The notes beneath the pieces are model-generated. The model did no database searches and had not been told where the DNA came from. It was given only the letters and a program-made list of their open reading frames with translations. 64,000 nucleotides of DNA from CAIVAT01 sp049317265 (lineage in GTDB: Bacteria; Bacteroidota; Bacteroidia; Bacteroidales; FEN-979): the NCBI GenBank assembly GCA_049317265.1, contig JBMOIP010000009.1, positions 47,234 to 111,233 on the forward strand, read 5' to 3'. Within the stretch, counting starts at the first letter, position 1; each line of letters begins with the position of its first letter. Below, one piece after another: positions 40,326-48,582 of this stretch. The translations under genes were made by a program, and so were the position numbers.

Positions 40326-41702
40326 GTGGCAGCACAGAAACCCTCCATCCCGAAAGGAACCCGTGATTTCTCACCGCTTGAAATGGTCAGGCGAAACTAT
40401 ATCTTTGATGTTATCCGCAGTGTTTTCCAGGTTCATGGCTATCAGCCGATCGAGACTCCTGCCATGGAGAACCTCTCCACCCTCATGGGAAAATACGGCG
40501 AAGAGGGAGATAAACTCCTGTTTAAACTCCTGAATTCGGGTAATTATCTCGATGGCCTTCCTGAATCGGGTTCACGCTTCCTGGATGCTGCATCCCGGCT
40601 TGTTGACCTGACAAAACATATTGCAGACAAAGGACTTCGCTATGACCTTACGGTTCCATTTGCACGTTACGTAGTCCAGCACCAGAATGAACTGATTTTC
40701 CCCTTCAAGCGCTACCAGATACAGCCTGTCTGGCGGGCCGACCGCCCGCAGAAGGGCCGTTACCGCGAGTTTTTCCAGTGCGATGCAGATGTGATCGGCA
40801 GCAACTCCCTTTTAAATGAAGTGGAACTGGCCCAGATCATCGACGCAGTGTTTACCAGGCTTGGCATAAATGTGCTCATCCGGCTTAACAACCGGAAAAT
40901 CCTTGCAGGTATAGCAGAAGCCATCGGCGCTCCTGACAAACTCACCGACATCACGGTTGCCATGGATAAGCTGGATAAAACCGGGATGGATAAAGTGAAT
41001 GACGAACTTTTCCAGCGGGGCATCTCCTATGCATCTGTTGAAAAGCTTCAGCCAATCCTCGCCATGGAAGGGAAGATCAAGGCAAAATTTGATACCCTGA
41101 ACGAATTTTTCAAAGATTCTGAAATCGGCCGAAAGGGGCTTGAAGAGATGCAGACGGTTCTGCAGTTCCTCAAAGAGCTCGGGCTTAACAATAAGTTTGA
41201 TTTTGATATCACCCTCGCGAGAGGTCTCAGCTATTACACCGGCACCATTATAGAAGTGAAGGCCCTGGATGTAGCCATGGGCAGCATCTGCGGCGGCGGA
41301 CGCTATGACGACCTCACGGGAATATTCGGATTGCCGGGTATGTCGGGGGTAGGCATCTCCTTTGGCGCCGACCGGATCTATGATGTGCTGAACGAAGCAA
41401 AGTTGTTTCCTGAGACCATCCAGGCCGCAACGCGCGCACTCTTCATCAATTTCGGACCCGAAGAGGAGAAATATTGTCTTAAACTGCTTACCCAACTGCG
41501 AAACGCAGGGATATCGTCTGAACTATATCCGGATGGCGCCAAAATTAAAAAGCAGATGGAGTATGCCAACCGGAAAAATATTCCTTTTGTGATCCTGATC
41601 GGACAGGACGAAATAGCCTCAGGAATGCTGACAGTCAAAGATATGCAATCAGGAGAACAGAAATCACACACACTTGAAGAGGTGATAAATATATTGTCAT
41701 GA
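40326..41702 (+). CDS. hisS: Histidyl-tRNA synthetase
   Basis: 458 residues if the GTG at 40326 starts (VAAQKPSIPKGTRDFSP); a TTG at 40308 is open too, but it lies in a TATATTTG box (40303-40310) and adds residues the family lacks. Class II motifs: KGTRDFSP, DLTVPFARYVV (motif 2 region with PVWRADRPQKGRYREFFQCD), and LARGLSYYTGTIIEV, then GGGRYDDL and GISFGADRI (motif 3). A C-terminal anticodon-binding domain follows. Confidence 0.93.
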   Translation: MAAQKPSIPKGTRDFSPLEMVRRNYIFDVIRSVFQVHGYQPIETPAMENLSTLMGKYGEEGDKLLFKLLNSGNYLDGLPESGSRFLDAASRLVDLTKHIADKGLRYDLTVPFARYVVQHQNELIFPFKRYQIQPVWRADRPQKGRYREFFQCDADVIGSNSLLNEVELAQIIDAVFTRLGINVLIRLNNRKILAGIAEAIGAPDKLTDITVAMDKLDKTGMDKVNDELFQRGISYASVEKLQPILAMEGKIKAKFDTLNEFFKDSEIGRKGLEEMQTVLQFLKELGLNNKFDFDITLARGLSYYTGTIIEVKALDVAMGSICGGGRYDDLTGIFGLPGMSGVGISFGADRIYDVLNEAKLFPETIQAATRALFINFGPEEEKYCLKLLTQLRNAGISSELYPDGAKIKKQMEYANRKNIPFVILIGQDEIASGMLTVKDMQSGEQKSHTLEEVINILS

Positions 41703-41777
41703 CCAAGAAAAATGTAAAACGAACCTGGGCCACTGCCATCCTTTCCGCCCGCAGCATGATTATCGGTGCAGAGTAAC
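41700..41777 (+). CDS. Possible 25-residue ORF overlapping the hisS stop
   Basis: ATG at 41700 overlaps the hisS TGA (ATGA) and reads MTKKNVKRTWATAILSARSM then five more residues to a TAA at 41775-41777. The overlap looks like translational coupling, but the peptide has no known relative and could be the remnant of a longer gene. Confidence 0.2.
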
Positions 41778-41791
41778 GATCAACCCTCAAA

Positions 41792-41849
41792 CAGGTAACC
41801 CGCTCACCCGCTCACCCGTTTACCTGTTTACCCGTTTACCCTTATACCC
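41792..41849 (+). repeat. Octamer array between hisS and the lyase gene
   Basis: Seven 8-bp units: CAGGTAAC, CCGCTCAC twice, CCGTTTAC, CTGTTTAC, CCGTTTAC, CCTTATAC. Shares the CCGTTTAC unit with the 37884 array. It ends 30 bases before the lyase ATG. Confidence 0.85.
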
Positions 41850-41879
41850 ATAATCAACTAACCCCCAAAAACAAAACAA

Positions 41880-43403
41880 ATGACCCTTATAATAAAAGGC
41901 GCAGGCCTCACCATCGAGGACGTAGTCCGTGTTGCCCGCCACAATGAGAAAGTAGAACTGGATCCTGCAGCGATCGAACGCATCCACAAATGCCGGGCGA
42001 TGCTCGAGCGTAAAATCCTGGCCCATGAGATCATGTACGGTGTCAATACCGGCATTGGTGAATTCTCAGAGATGGTCCTGAATGACGACCAGGTGAAAGA
42101 ATTTCAGAAATACCTGATTTACAATCATGCAGCCGGTATCGGCGACCCGATGCCCCTCGACTGGGTACGCGGCGCGATGCTTGGCCGTATCAATGTCCAT
42201 GCCCATGGAAATTCCGGTTCCCGCCTGGAGATCACCCAAACGCTGGTTGACATGCTCAACAAGGGCGTCACCCCGATGGTTTGCCAGAAAGGTTCGGTTG
42301 GCGCCTGCGGCGATCTTGCCCCGATGTCGCAGATTGCCCTCCTTATGATGGGCGAAGGCCAGGCTTACTACCAGGGCAAACTGATGTCGGGCAAAGAGGC
42401 CCTTGATGCCGCCGGTATCCCGGTTCCGGGTTTACAAGCCCGCGACGGACTGGCCACCATCAATGGTTCCAACGTATTGACCGCCATGAGCGCCCTCTAC
42501 CTTTTTGATGCCAACAACTGGCTGAAGCAGGCTGAAATTGCAGCATCGATGTCGCTGGAAGCGATGAAAGCCAACATGCGCCCATACAGTCCCAAACTTC
42601 ATGAAATCCGAGGCTTTAAAGGGGCGGTACGCAGCGCTGCCGCCATTCTGAAATGTGTCACCGGCGGCGACCTCGCCGAGGGAAAAGTAAAATGCAAAGT
42701 GCAGGACGCCTATTCGATGCGTTCGACACCCCAGGTTATCGGAGCAGCTCACGATGCGCTGGCCTATGCAAGGTCGCAGGTGGAGATTGAACTGAATGGC
42801 GTTGGCGACAACCCGATCTTTTTCCCCGATGAAAACCTCCAGCTGTCAGGCGCCAATTTCCAGGGATCTCCTGTATCGGTGCCCATGGATATGGCCGGTT
42901 ATGTGGTAACAATGGTCAGTGTCATGAGTGAACGCCGTATGAACCGGTTGAACAACCCCGCCCTCAGTGTCGGACTTCCCGCATTTCTTACCAAGGGCGC
43001 CGGTATGTTCAGCGGACTCATGCTCAGCCAGTACACTGCTGACATGCAAATCGTTGAACAGCGCATCCTCTCTGCTCCTGCATCGATCCAGTCGATCCCG
43101 GCCGCTGCCGACCAGGAAGACTTTGTCTCCATGGGGATGAATACCGCGCTGAAAAACTTCCAGATCCTCGACAACGCCTATGGTATCCTCGGAATTGAAC
43201 TTATGGCTGCTGCACAGGCCCTCGACTTCAGGGAATACACATTCGGCAAAGGGGTTTCAAAGGCCAAGGAGGTGATCAGGAAATATGTTGATTTTCTGGA
43301 GGTTGACCGTCCATTATACCCCGATCATAACGCCATGAAGGAACTCGTTAAATCGTGTGAGATCCTGGATGAAGTTGAAAAAACAGTCGGAAAACTAGAA
43401 TAA
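41880..43403 (+). CDS. Histidine ammonia-lyase-like enzyme with Ala-Cys-Gly cofactor triad
   Basis: 507 residues of the HAL/PAL/TAL family. Residues align with Pseudomonas putida HAL in number: Tyr53 (MYGVNTGIG), His83 (YNHAAGIG), Asn195 (ATINGSN) and QEDFVSMG near 412. The self-cyclising triad is Ala142-Cys143-Gly144 instead of Ala-Ser-Gly; the S143C mutant of HAL is known to be active, so MIO formation is still possible. Probable histidine to urocanate conversion, but hutU, hutI and hutG are not near, so another aromatic amino acid is possible. Confidence 0.85.
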   Translation: MTLIIKGAGLTIEDVVRVARHNEKVELDPAAIERIHKCRAMLERKILAHEIMYGVNTGIGEFSEMVLNDDQVKEFQKYLIYNHAAGIGDPMPLDWVRGAMLGRINVHAHGNSGSRLEITQTLVDMLNKGVTPMVCQKGSVGACGDLAPMSQIALLMMGEGQAYYQGKLMSGKEALDAAGIPVPGLQARDGLATINGSNVLTAMSALYLFDANNWLKQAEIAASMSLEAMKANMRPYSPKLHEIRGFKGAVRSAAAILKCVTGGDLAEGKVKCKVQDAYSMRSTPQVIGAAHDALAYARSQVEIELNGVGDNPIFFPDENLQLSGANFQGSPVSVPMDMAGYVVTMVSVMSERRMNRLNNPALSVGLPAFLTKGAGMFSGLMLSQYTADMQIVEQRILSAPASIQSIPAAADQEDFVSMGMNTALKNFQILDNAYGILGIELMAAAQALDFREYTFGKGVSKAKEVIRKYVDFLEVDRPLYPDHNAMKELVKSCEILDEVEKTVGKLE

Positions 43404-43451
43404 CAGGCAATAATTCCCTGCAAAGACCCGATGGCACCAATGATAAATCAT

Positions 43452-43459
43452 TATTTTTG
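43452..43459 (+). promoter_or_regulatory. -7 box for the three membrane protein genes
   Basis: TATTTTTG (TAnnTTTG) in the gap after the lyase gene, 54 bases before the ATG at 43514. Confidence 0.45.
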
Positions 43460-43513
43460 TGAATTCGGGTCTTTGCAGTTATCCAACTAACATCAACATT
43501 AAAAAAACCAACT

Positions 43514-43909
43514 ATGGAATTTTCCGAAGGCATTCCTTTCCTGCCGCTCATCCTGGCAGTAATCGTCCCCATCCTGATTTTCGGGACCATTGTGACGCTC
43601 ATTGAGATTGCCGGCGCCTGGCTGATGTTTCAGAAAGCAGGGGAACCAGGTTGGGCTGCCATTATTCCGATCTATAACTATATGATCGGAATTAAAATTT
43701 CAGGAAAACCCTGGTGGTATATCCTTTTAATGTTTATCCCTGTTGTCAACGTGTTTGCCTATATCATGGTTATGGACGGATTGGCAAAGAGTTTTAGCAA
43801 AGGAACCGGATTTACCGTCGGACTGATATTTCTGCGGTTTGTTTTTATCCCGATCCTTGGATTCGGAGATGCCGTATATAGTGGTGACAAATCAAATTTT
43901 GGCGCATAA
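43514..43909 (+). CDS. DUF5684 membrane protein
   Basis: 131 residues with three or four membrane segments. AGEPGWAAIIPIYNYMIGIK followed by ISGKPWWYILLMFIPVVNVF is the hallmark of DUF5684, found next to signal peptidase I-like proteins in Bacteroidota. Function unknown. It is the first of three small membrane protein genes spaced by 2-3 bases. Confidence 0.75.
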   Translation: MEFSEGIPFLPLILAVIVPILIFGTIVTLIEIAGAWLMFQKAGEPGWAAIIPIYNYMIGIKISGKPWWYILLMFIPVVNVFAYIMVMDGLAKSFSKGTGFTVGLIFLRFVFIPILGFGDAVYSGDKSNFGA

Positions 43910-43912
43910 CTG

Positions 43913-44353
43913 ATGGAAGAATCAACAATGGGAGGGGTTCCCGAAACAAAGCCCAAACGCCCAAACCTGCTCACGACCCTTTGCATCCTGACCTTTATCG
44001 GCAGCGGCATGAACCTGTTTTCCAGCCTCGTCATCGCTGGTTTTTACGATATCTTTGTGGAGATCGCCCAGGAATTCAGTCAAAAGTTCAACATCCCAGG
44101 CATGGAGCAGATCCTTGAGGCCAGGCCCATTTATTTTGTCGTCTCTGCAGTATTCTATGCGGTTTCCATTGCAGGAGCCATCCTGATGCTGCAACTGAAA
44201 AAAATCGGATTTCACGTTTATACGATTGCACAGATCCTCCTGGTTATTGCGCCCATGTACTTCATGCACCTGCCAGGGCCCGGGGTTCCCGAACTCCTCT
44301 TCTCGGGGTTGTTCATTCTCCTTTACAGCATGAACCTGAAAATCATGAAATAA
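43913..44353 (+). CDS. Small four-helix membrane protein
   Basis: 146 residues. A short charged N-terminus (EESTMGGVPETKPKRP) precedes four hydrophobic segments (LLTTLCILTFIGSGMNLFSS, YFVVSAVFYAVSIAGAILML, HVYTIAQILLVIAPMYFM, LLFSGLFILLYSMN). It resembles the next protein in layout (P..L..LC...F...G) and is probably a paralogue. No function recognised. Confidence 0.65.
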   Translation: MEESTMGGVPETKPKRPNLLTTLCILTFIGSGMNLFSSLVIAGFYDIFVEIAQEFSQKFNIPGMEQILEARPIYFVVSAVFYAVSIAGAILMLQLKKIGFHVYTIAQILLVIAPMYFMHLPGPGVPELLFSGLFILLYSMNLKIMK

Positions 44354-44355
44354 CC

Positions 44356-44787
44356 ATGACCGAAGAGCGAACCCCAGTTGAAACTACCATAAAACCTTTA
44401 CAGGCCATCACTTCCCGTCCTGTTTTCGTTACAGTTTTATGCCTCTTCTCCTTCGTCTTTTATGGGATTACCATGCTCCTTTTCTTCTCAGGCATCATCT
44501 ATTCCGATCTGGTTACCGCTGCAGTGGATAAATATTTATCTCTGAAAATGTATTCCATTTCTGAAATCAGGTTGATCTTTGCAGCAGGTTTTATACTTCA
44601 TCTTATGGGTTTTGCGGGCACTGTATTATTTTGGAACCTACGAAAGGCGGGTTATTACCTTCTCGTCTTTTCATCCATCATTATTGCCGCCCTGCAAACC
44701 CTGAGGGCCGACATTTCAGTTATTTCAACAGCAGTCTATATCCTCCTGATCCTGTTGTTCGGGGTTTTCTACAGAAGGCTGCACTGA
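44356..44787 (+). CDS. Small four-helix membrane protein, paralogue of the preceding one
   Basis: 143 residues, starting two bases after the previous stop. Layout: hydrophilic head (TEERTPVETTIKPLQAITSR), then four hydrophobic segments (VFVTVLCLFSFVFYGITMLL, LIFAAGFILHLMGFAGTVLF, YYLLVFSSIIIAALQTL, VYILLILLFGVFYRRLH). Both share a first-helix LC.(F/L) and an LRKAGYYLL/LKKIGFHVY connector. No function recognised. Confidence 0.65.
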   Translation: MTEERTPVETTIKPLQAITSRPVFVTVLCLFSFVFYGITMLLFFSGIIYSDLVTAAVDKYLSLKMYSISEIRLIFAAGFILHLMGFAGTVLFWNLRKAGYYLLVFSSIIIAALQTLRADISVISTAVYILLILLFGVFYRRLH

Positions 44788-45197
44788 GGTTTCGTTCAAT
44801 ATCCGCCCACCCTTACAAATTTCATTGTCGTTTCAGGCACACATTCGGGAATCGAGTTCCCATTTAACTTACATTATGCCCTGAGGTTTTTCAGTTAGGG
44901 TGGAAAAGTTAATAAGTTCATATAGACCTCGTAAAAACCGGTTAATGAACAGTATCCATCGATGTGATGTTCCAAAAACAAACCTGAAGTTAAATAAAAG
45001 GTTAAAGGATGTTAATAAAATATTAATTATTTGTTAAAATCTTATTGGAATCGATTAAAGTATTGTGTAAACTTGCATCGTAGTAGTATAAACACCTATA
45101 TATATCTATCAAATCACGTTGATAAAATGCTTTCTGAACAAAGAAATTTTATTACCACACGGAGTATTCACACATTTACTAACAAAAATCAAACTGT
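44788..45197. other. Gap before susC: promoter region, no gene seen
   Basis: This 410-base AT-rich gap contains a small hairpin (GGGAA-TCGAG-TTCCC at 44847-44861) of unknown meaning, and the susC promoter at 45046-45076. No open reading frame or RNA gene could be supported. The leader from the promoter to the susC ATG is about 120 bases. Confidence 0.6.
45046..45076 (+). promoter_or_regulatory. Probable promoter of the susC-susD pair
   Basis: A TTG at 45046-45048 and TAAACTTG at 45069-45076 (one mismatch to TAnnTTTG) are separated by 20 bases, a normal -33/-7 spacing. A leader of about 115-120 bases follows before susC. Confidence 0.5.
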
Positions 45198-48100
45198 ATG
45201 AGAAAATTTACGATTTTCCTTGCCCTTATGCTTTTCATAGGGTTGCAAGTTGCCCATGCCCAGCGAACAATTACGGGCACGGTCACGGGTTCTGATGATG
45301 GTGCCGGCATACCGGGCGCCACTGTACTCGTCAAAGGCACTGCTGTCGGTGCCATCACCGATATTGACGGCAAATTTTCACTCAATGTGCCAAAGGATAA
45401 GGATGTTCTCCTGGTCTCTTATGTTGGAATGGTTACCCAGGAAGTAAAACTTGGGACCGACAATGTAGTTAATGTTGTTTTAGCTCCCAGTGTTCAGGAA
45501 TTGGAGGGAGTTGTTGTAACCGCCCTGGGTATCCCACGTGAAAAGAAATCACTTGGCTATGCCACCCAGGAAGTTAAAGGCGATCAGCTCAACATGACCA
45601 AAACCGATAACTTTGTAAACTCACTCTCCGGCCGTGTTGCGGGTGTGCAGGTTAAGACCACCACCAATATGGGCGGTTCCACCAACGTACTGCTGAGAGG
45701 TAGCAAATCACTGACCGGCAACAACCAGGCGTTGTTTGTCATCGACGGTGTGCCTATTAACAATGATATTTCAAACTCCACCAACCAGGCCCAGGCTGGT
45801 ACCGGATACGATTACGGCAATGCCGCTTCCGACATCAACCCGGAAGACATCGAATCAGTGAACGTGCTCAAGGGCTCTGCTGCAACCGCTCTGTATGGTT
45901 CACGTGCTGCCAATGGCGTGATCATGATCACGACCAAAAAAGGTGTTAAAGGCGCCGGAAGTGAGAAAAAAGGCATTGGCGTTACATTCAACACAAGCGC
46001 CACCATGGGCTTTGTTGATAAAAGCACCTTTGTTGAGTACCAGAAAGATTACGGCGGAGGCTATGGTAAATATTACGACGGACCGGGAAGCTACTGGTAC
46101 ATGCGTTATATCAATGCCGACGGTACCATTACAACCGAAGCCAAAGATCCTGCAACCAGCAAATTAACACAGTGGGCGGTTACCTCGGAAGATGCTTCCT
46201 ATGGCGCCAAATTTGATGGCAACCCCGTTTACCAGTGGGATGCCGTTGACCCCCAGTCACCCAACTACCTGAAAGCAACACCATGGAAAGCTGCAGACAA
46301 TGGCCCGATCACCTTCTTTGAAAAGCCATTGACCTTTGCAAACACCCTTGCCATTGAAAACTCCTTCCGCGGAGGCAATTACAGGATGTCCTATACAAAC
46401 TATACCCAAAACGGACTGATGCCCAACAGCAAGCTGGTAAAAAACAATGTTGCCATGAATGCAACGTGGAATGTAAACGACCGCTTAACTGTTTCAGGTT
46501 ACGGAAACTACTCCATCAACAAGGGAACCGGACGTAACTCAACAGGTTACAACGACAATATCATGGGATCGTTCCGTCAGTGGTACCAGGTGAACGTTGA
46601 TATTCAGCAGCAGAAGGACATGTATGAACTCACCAAGCGCAATGCGACCTGGAATTATGCCGACCCTTCAGATGCCAGCCCGATTTATTGGGATAATGTT
46701 TACTGGACCCGTTACAAGAACTACGAATCAGACGGTCGTAACCGTTTCATCGGCAACACCGCCATCACATATAAAGTGGCCGACTGGTTAAACTTCTTCG
46801 GACGTGTTTCTGTTGACACCTACTCAGAATTACAGGAAGAGAGAAGAGCTATTGGTAGTGTTCCCGGAACCTTCGGTATCGGAACAGGCGCTGACGGAAG
46901 TTCTGCCAGAAGCGACCAGGGTTCAGGATACCTCAGAAGAGATATCAACTTCAGCGAGTTCAACTACGACGTAATGGCCAACTTCAACAAGGATTTATCC
47001 AAATCCTTCAACCTGAAAGCCGTTCTCGGTATGAACATGAGAAAGACCAACTATAGCCGTCTGATCTCCTCAACCAACGGAGGCCTCTCCATCGCCGATC
47101 TCTATTCTTTGCAAAACAGTGCCGGCCCCTTGCCACTTTCAAAAGAACTTGCTTCTTCTGTTAGGGTAAATGGTTACTATGGCAGTGTTTCTCTCGGATT
47201 TAAAAACTACCTTTACCTGGATGCTACCTACAGAAGGGACTACTCTTCTACCCTGCCTTCAGATAACAACAACTATGGATACCCATCCGTTGCCGGTAGT
47301 TTCATTTTCTCGAACATTATGCCGGATGCCAAATGGTTATCCTTTGGTAAAGTACGTTTGAATTATGCCCAGGTTGGAAACAGCCCCAACTTCGATCAGC
47401 TTGTTGACAACTACCTGGTTTTAACCCCGTTTAACAACCTGACCACGGCAGTTCCTACTACCCAGAAAAACCCGAACCTGAAACCAGAACGTACCAAGAG
47501 TATTGAAGGCGGTCTTGAAATGTATTTCCTTGGCAGAAGACTCGGTTTTGACCTTGCGCTGTACAAAACAAATACCATCGATCAGATCCTTCCGCTTCCT
47601 GTTTCCACCAGTACTGGTTACAACATCAAAATCATCAATGCCGGTGAAATCCAGAACAAGGGGATCGAATTGGCCATTCATGCAACTCCTTTGAAAACCA
47701 AAAATTTCAAATGGGACGTTACGCTCAACTGGTCGAAGAACTACAACAAGGTTGTCAGCCTTTTCGAAGGTGTGCAAAACCTGCAGTTAGGCAGATTCCA
47801 GGGCGGTGTCACCATCAATGCAATGGTCGGACAGCCTTACGGTGTTATTTATGGAACTGATTACGTGTACACCAATGATACCCACGAAAAGATCGTTGAT
47901 GTAACTTCAGGTAACGGCAAAACCGTTGGCGGATATGCAAGAACAGCTACCTCCGACCAGGTGATCGGAAACGTGAATCCTGACTGGCAGGGTGGTTTGC
48001 AAAACACGCTTACTTACAAAAATTGGGCTTTCGGATTCCTGATCGATGTTCAGAGTGGTGGCGACATCTTCTCTCTCGACATGTATTACGGTCTTGCCAC

Positions 48101-48572
48101 CGGTTTGTACAAAGAGACCTCCTATCTCAACGACCTTGGAAACCCTGTAAGAGATCCTATCGTTTGGGCCGATCCTGCTGACCACAGCAAGGGATATGCA
48201 GCAAACAGCGGTGGTTTTATCAACCCGGGTGTTAATCCTGACGGAAAAACAAACACTACCAGGCTTGCAGCTTCAAACTACGGCGCATTTGGTTATTCAA
48301 AACTTCCGAACAAGGCTTTCGTATATGATGCCAGCTATGTAAAATTACGCCAGGTCACCCTGTCTTATACCATTCCATCCGCTGTTTTGAAGAAAACTTT
48401 CATTACCGGAATTACGCTGACAGCCGTTGCTTCCAACGTTTGGATCATCTTCAAAAACCTGCCATATGCAGATCCTGAATCAGGACTCGGTGCAGGAAAC
48501 CTCCAGGGGTATACTACAGGCTCCCTGCCTTCAACACGTGATTTTAGCTTGAATTTAAAACTCACCTTCTAA
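45198..48572 (+). CDS. SusC/RagA family TonB-linked outer membrane transporter
   Basis: 1124 residues with a signal peptide (LALMLFIGLQVAHAQ). A CarboxypepD_reg domain (ITGTVTGSDDGAGIPGATVL) is followed by the SusC box VTALGIPREKKSLGYATQEV, the plug (SLSGRVAGVQVKTTTNMGGS, VLKGSAATALYGSRAANGVI) and a barrel ending RDFSLNLKLTF. It transports oligosaccharides or peptides with its SusD partner. No glycoside hydrolase lies beside it, so the substrate is open. Confidence 0.93.
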   Translation: MRKFTIFLALMLFIGLQVAHAQRTITGTVTGSDDGAGIPGATVLVKGTAVGAITDIDGKFSLNVPKDKDVLLVSYVGMVTQEVKLGTDNVVNVVLAPSVQELEGVVVTALGIPREKKSLGYATQEVKGDQLNMTKTDNFVNSLSGRVAGVQVKTTTNMGGSTNVLLRGSKSLTGNNQALFVIDGVPINNDISNSTNQAQAGTGYDYGNAASDINPEDIESVNVLKGSAATALYGSRAANGVIMITTKKGVKGAGSEKKGIGVTFNTSATMGFVDKSTFVEYQKDYGGGYGKYYDGPGSYWYMRYINADGTITTEAKDPATSKLTQWAVTSEDASYGAKFDGNPVYQWDAVDPQSPNYLKATPWKAADNGPITFFEKPLTFANTLAIENSFRGGNYRMSYTNYTQNGLMPNSKLVKNNVAMNATWNVNDRLTVSGYGNYSINKGTGRNSTGYNDNIMGSFRQWYQVNVDIQQQKDMYELTKRNATWNYADPSDASPIYWDNVYWTRYKNYESDGRNRFIGNTAITYKVADWLNFFGRVSVDTYSELQEERRAIGSVPGTFGIGTGADGSSARSDQGSGYLRRDINFSEFNYDVMANFNKDLSKSFNLKAVLGMNMRKTNYSRLISSTNGGLSIADLYSLQNSAGPLPLSKELASSVRVNGYYGSVSLGFKNYLYLDATYRRDYSSTLPSDNNNYGYPSVAGSFIFSNIMPDAKWLSFGKVRLNYAQVGNSPNFDQLVDNYLVLTPFNNLTTAVPTTQKNPNLKPERTKSIEGGLEMYFLGRRLGFDLALYKTNTIDQILPLPVSTSTGYNIKIINAGEIQNKGIELAIHATPLKTKNFKWDVTLNWSKNYNKVVSLFEGVQNLQLGRFQGGVTINAMVGQPYGVIYGTDYVYTNDTHEKIVDVTSGNGKTVGGYARTATSDQVIGNVNPDWQGGLQNTLTYKNWAFGFLIDVQSGGDIFSLDMYYGLATGLYKETSYLNDLGNPVRDPIVWADPADHSKGYAANSGGFINPGVNPDGKTNTTRLAASNYGAFGYSKLPNKAFVYDASYVKLRQVTLSYTIPSAVLKKTFITGITLTAVASNVWIIFKNLPYADPESGLGAGNLQGYTTGSLPSTRDFSLNLKLTF

Positions 48573-48582
48573 ATTGAAAAAC

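Noticed and set aside
40308..40328. TTG start for hisS at 40308
   Set aside because: The TTG is the end of a TATATTTG promoter-like box, and the extra six residues are not part of HisRS proteins; GTG at 40326 is preferred.
40812..41495. A 227-residue open frame on the - strand inside hisS
   Set aside because: It is antisense to a fully conserved hisS and has no recognisable domain; long shadows are expected there.
44847..44861. GGGAA-TCGAG-TTCCC hairpin, thought of as a tRNA T-arm or a terminator
   Set aside because: No acceptor or anticodon stem around it and no T-run after it.
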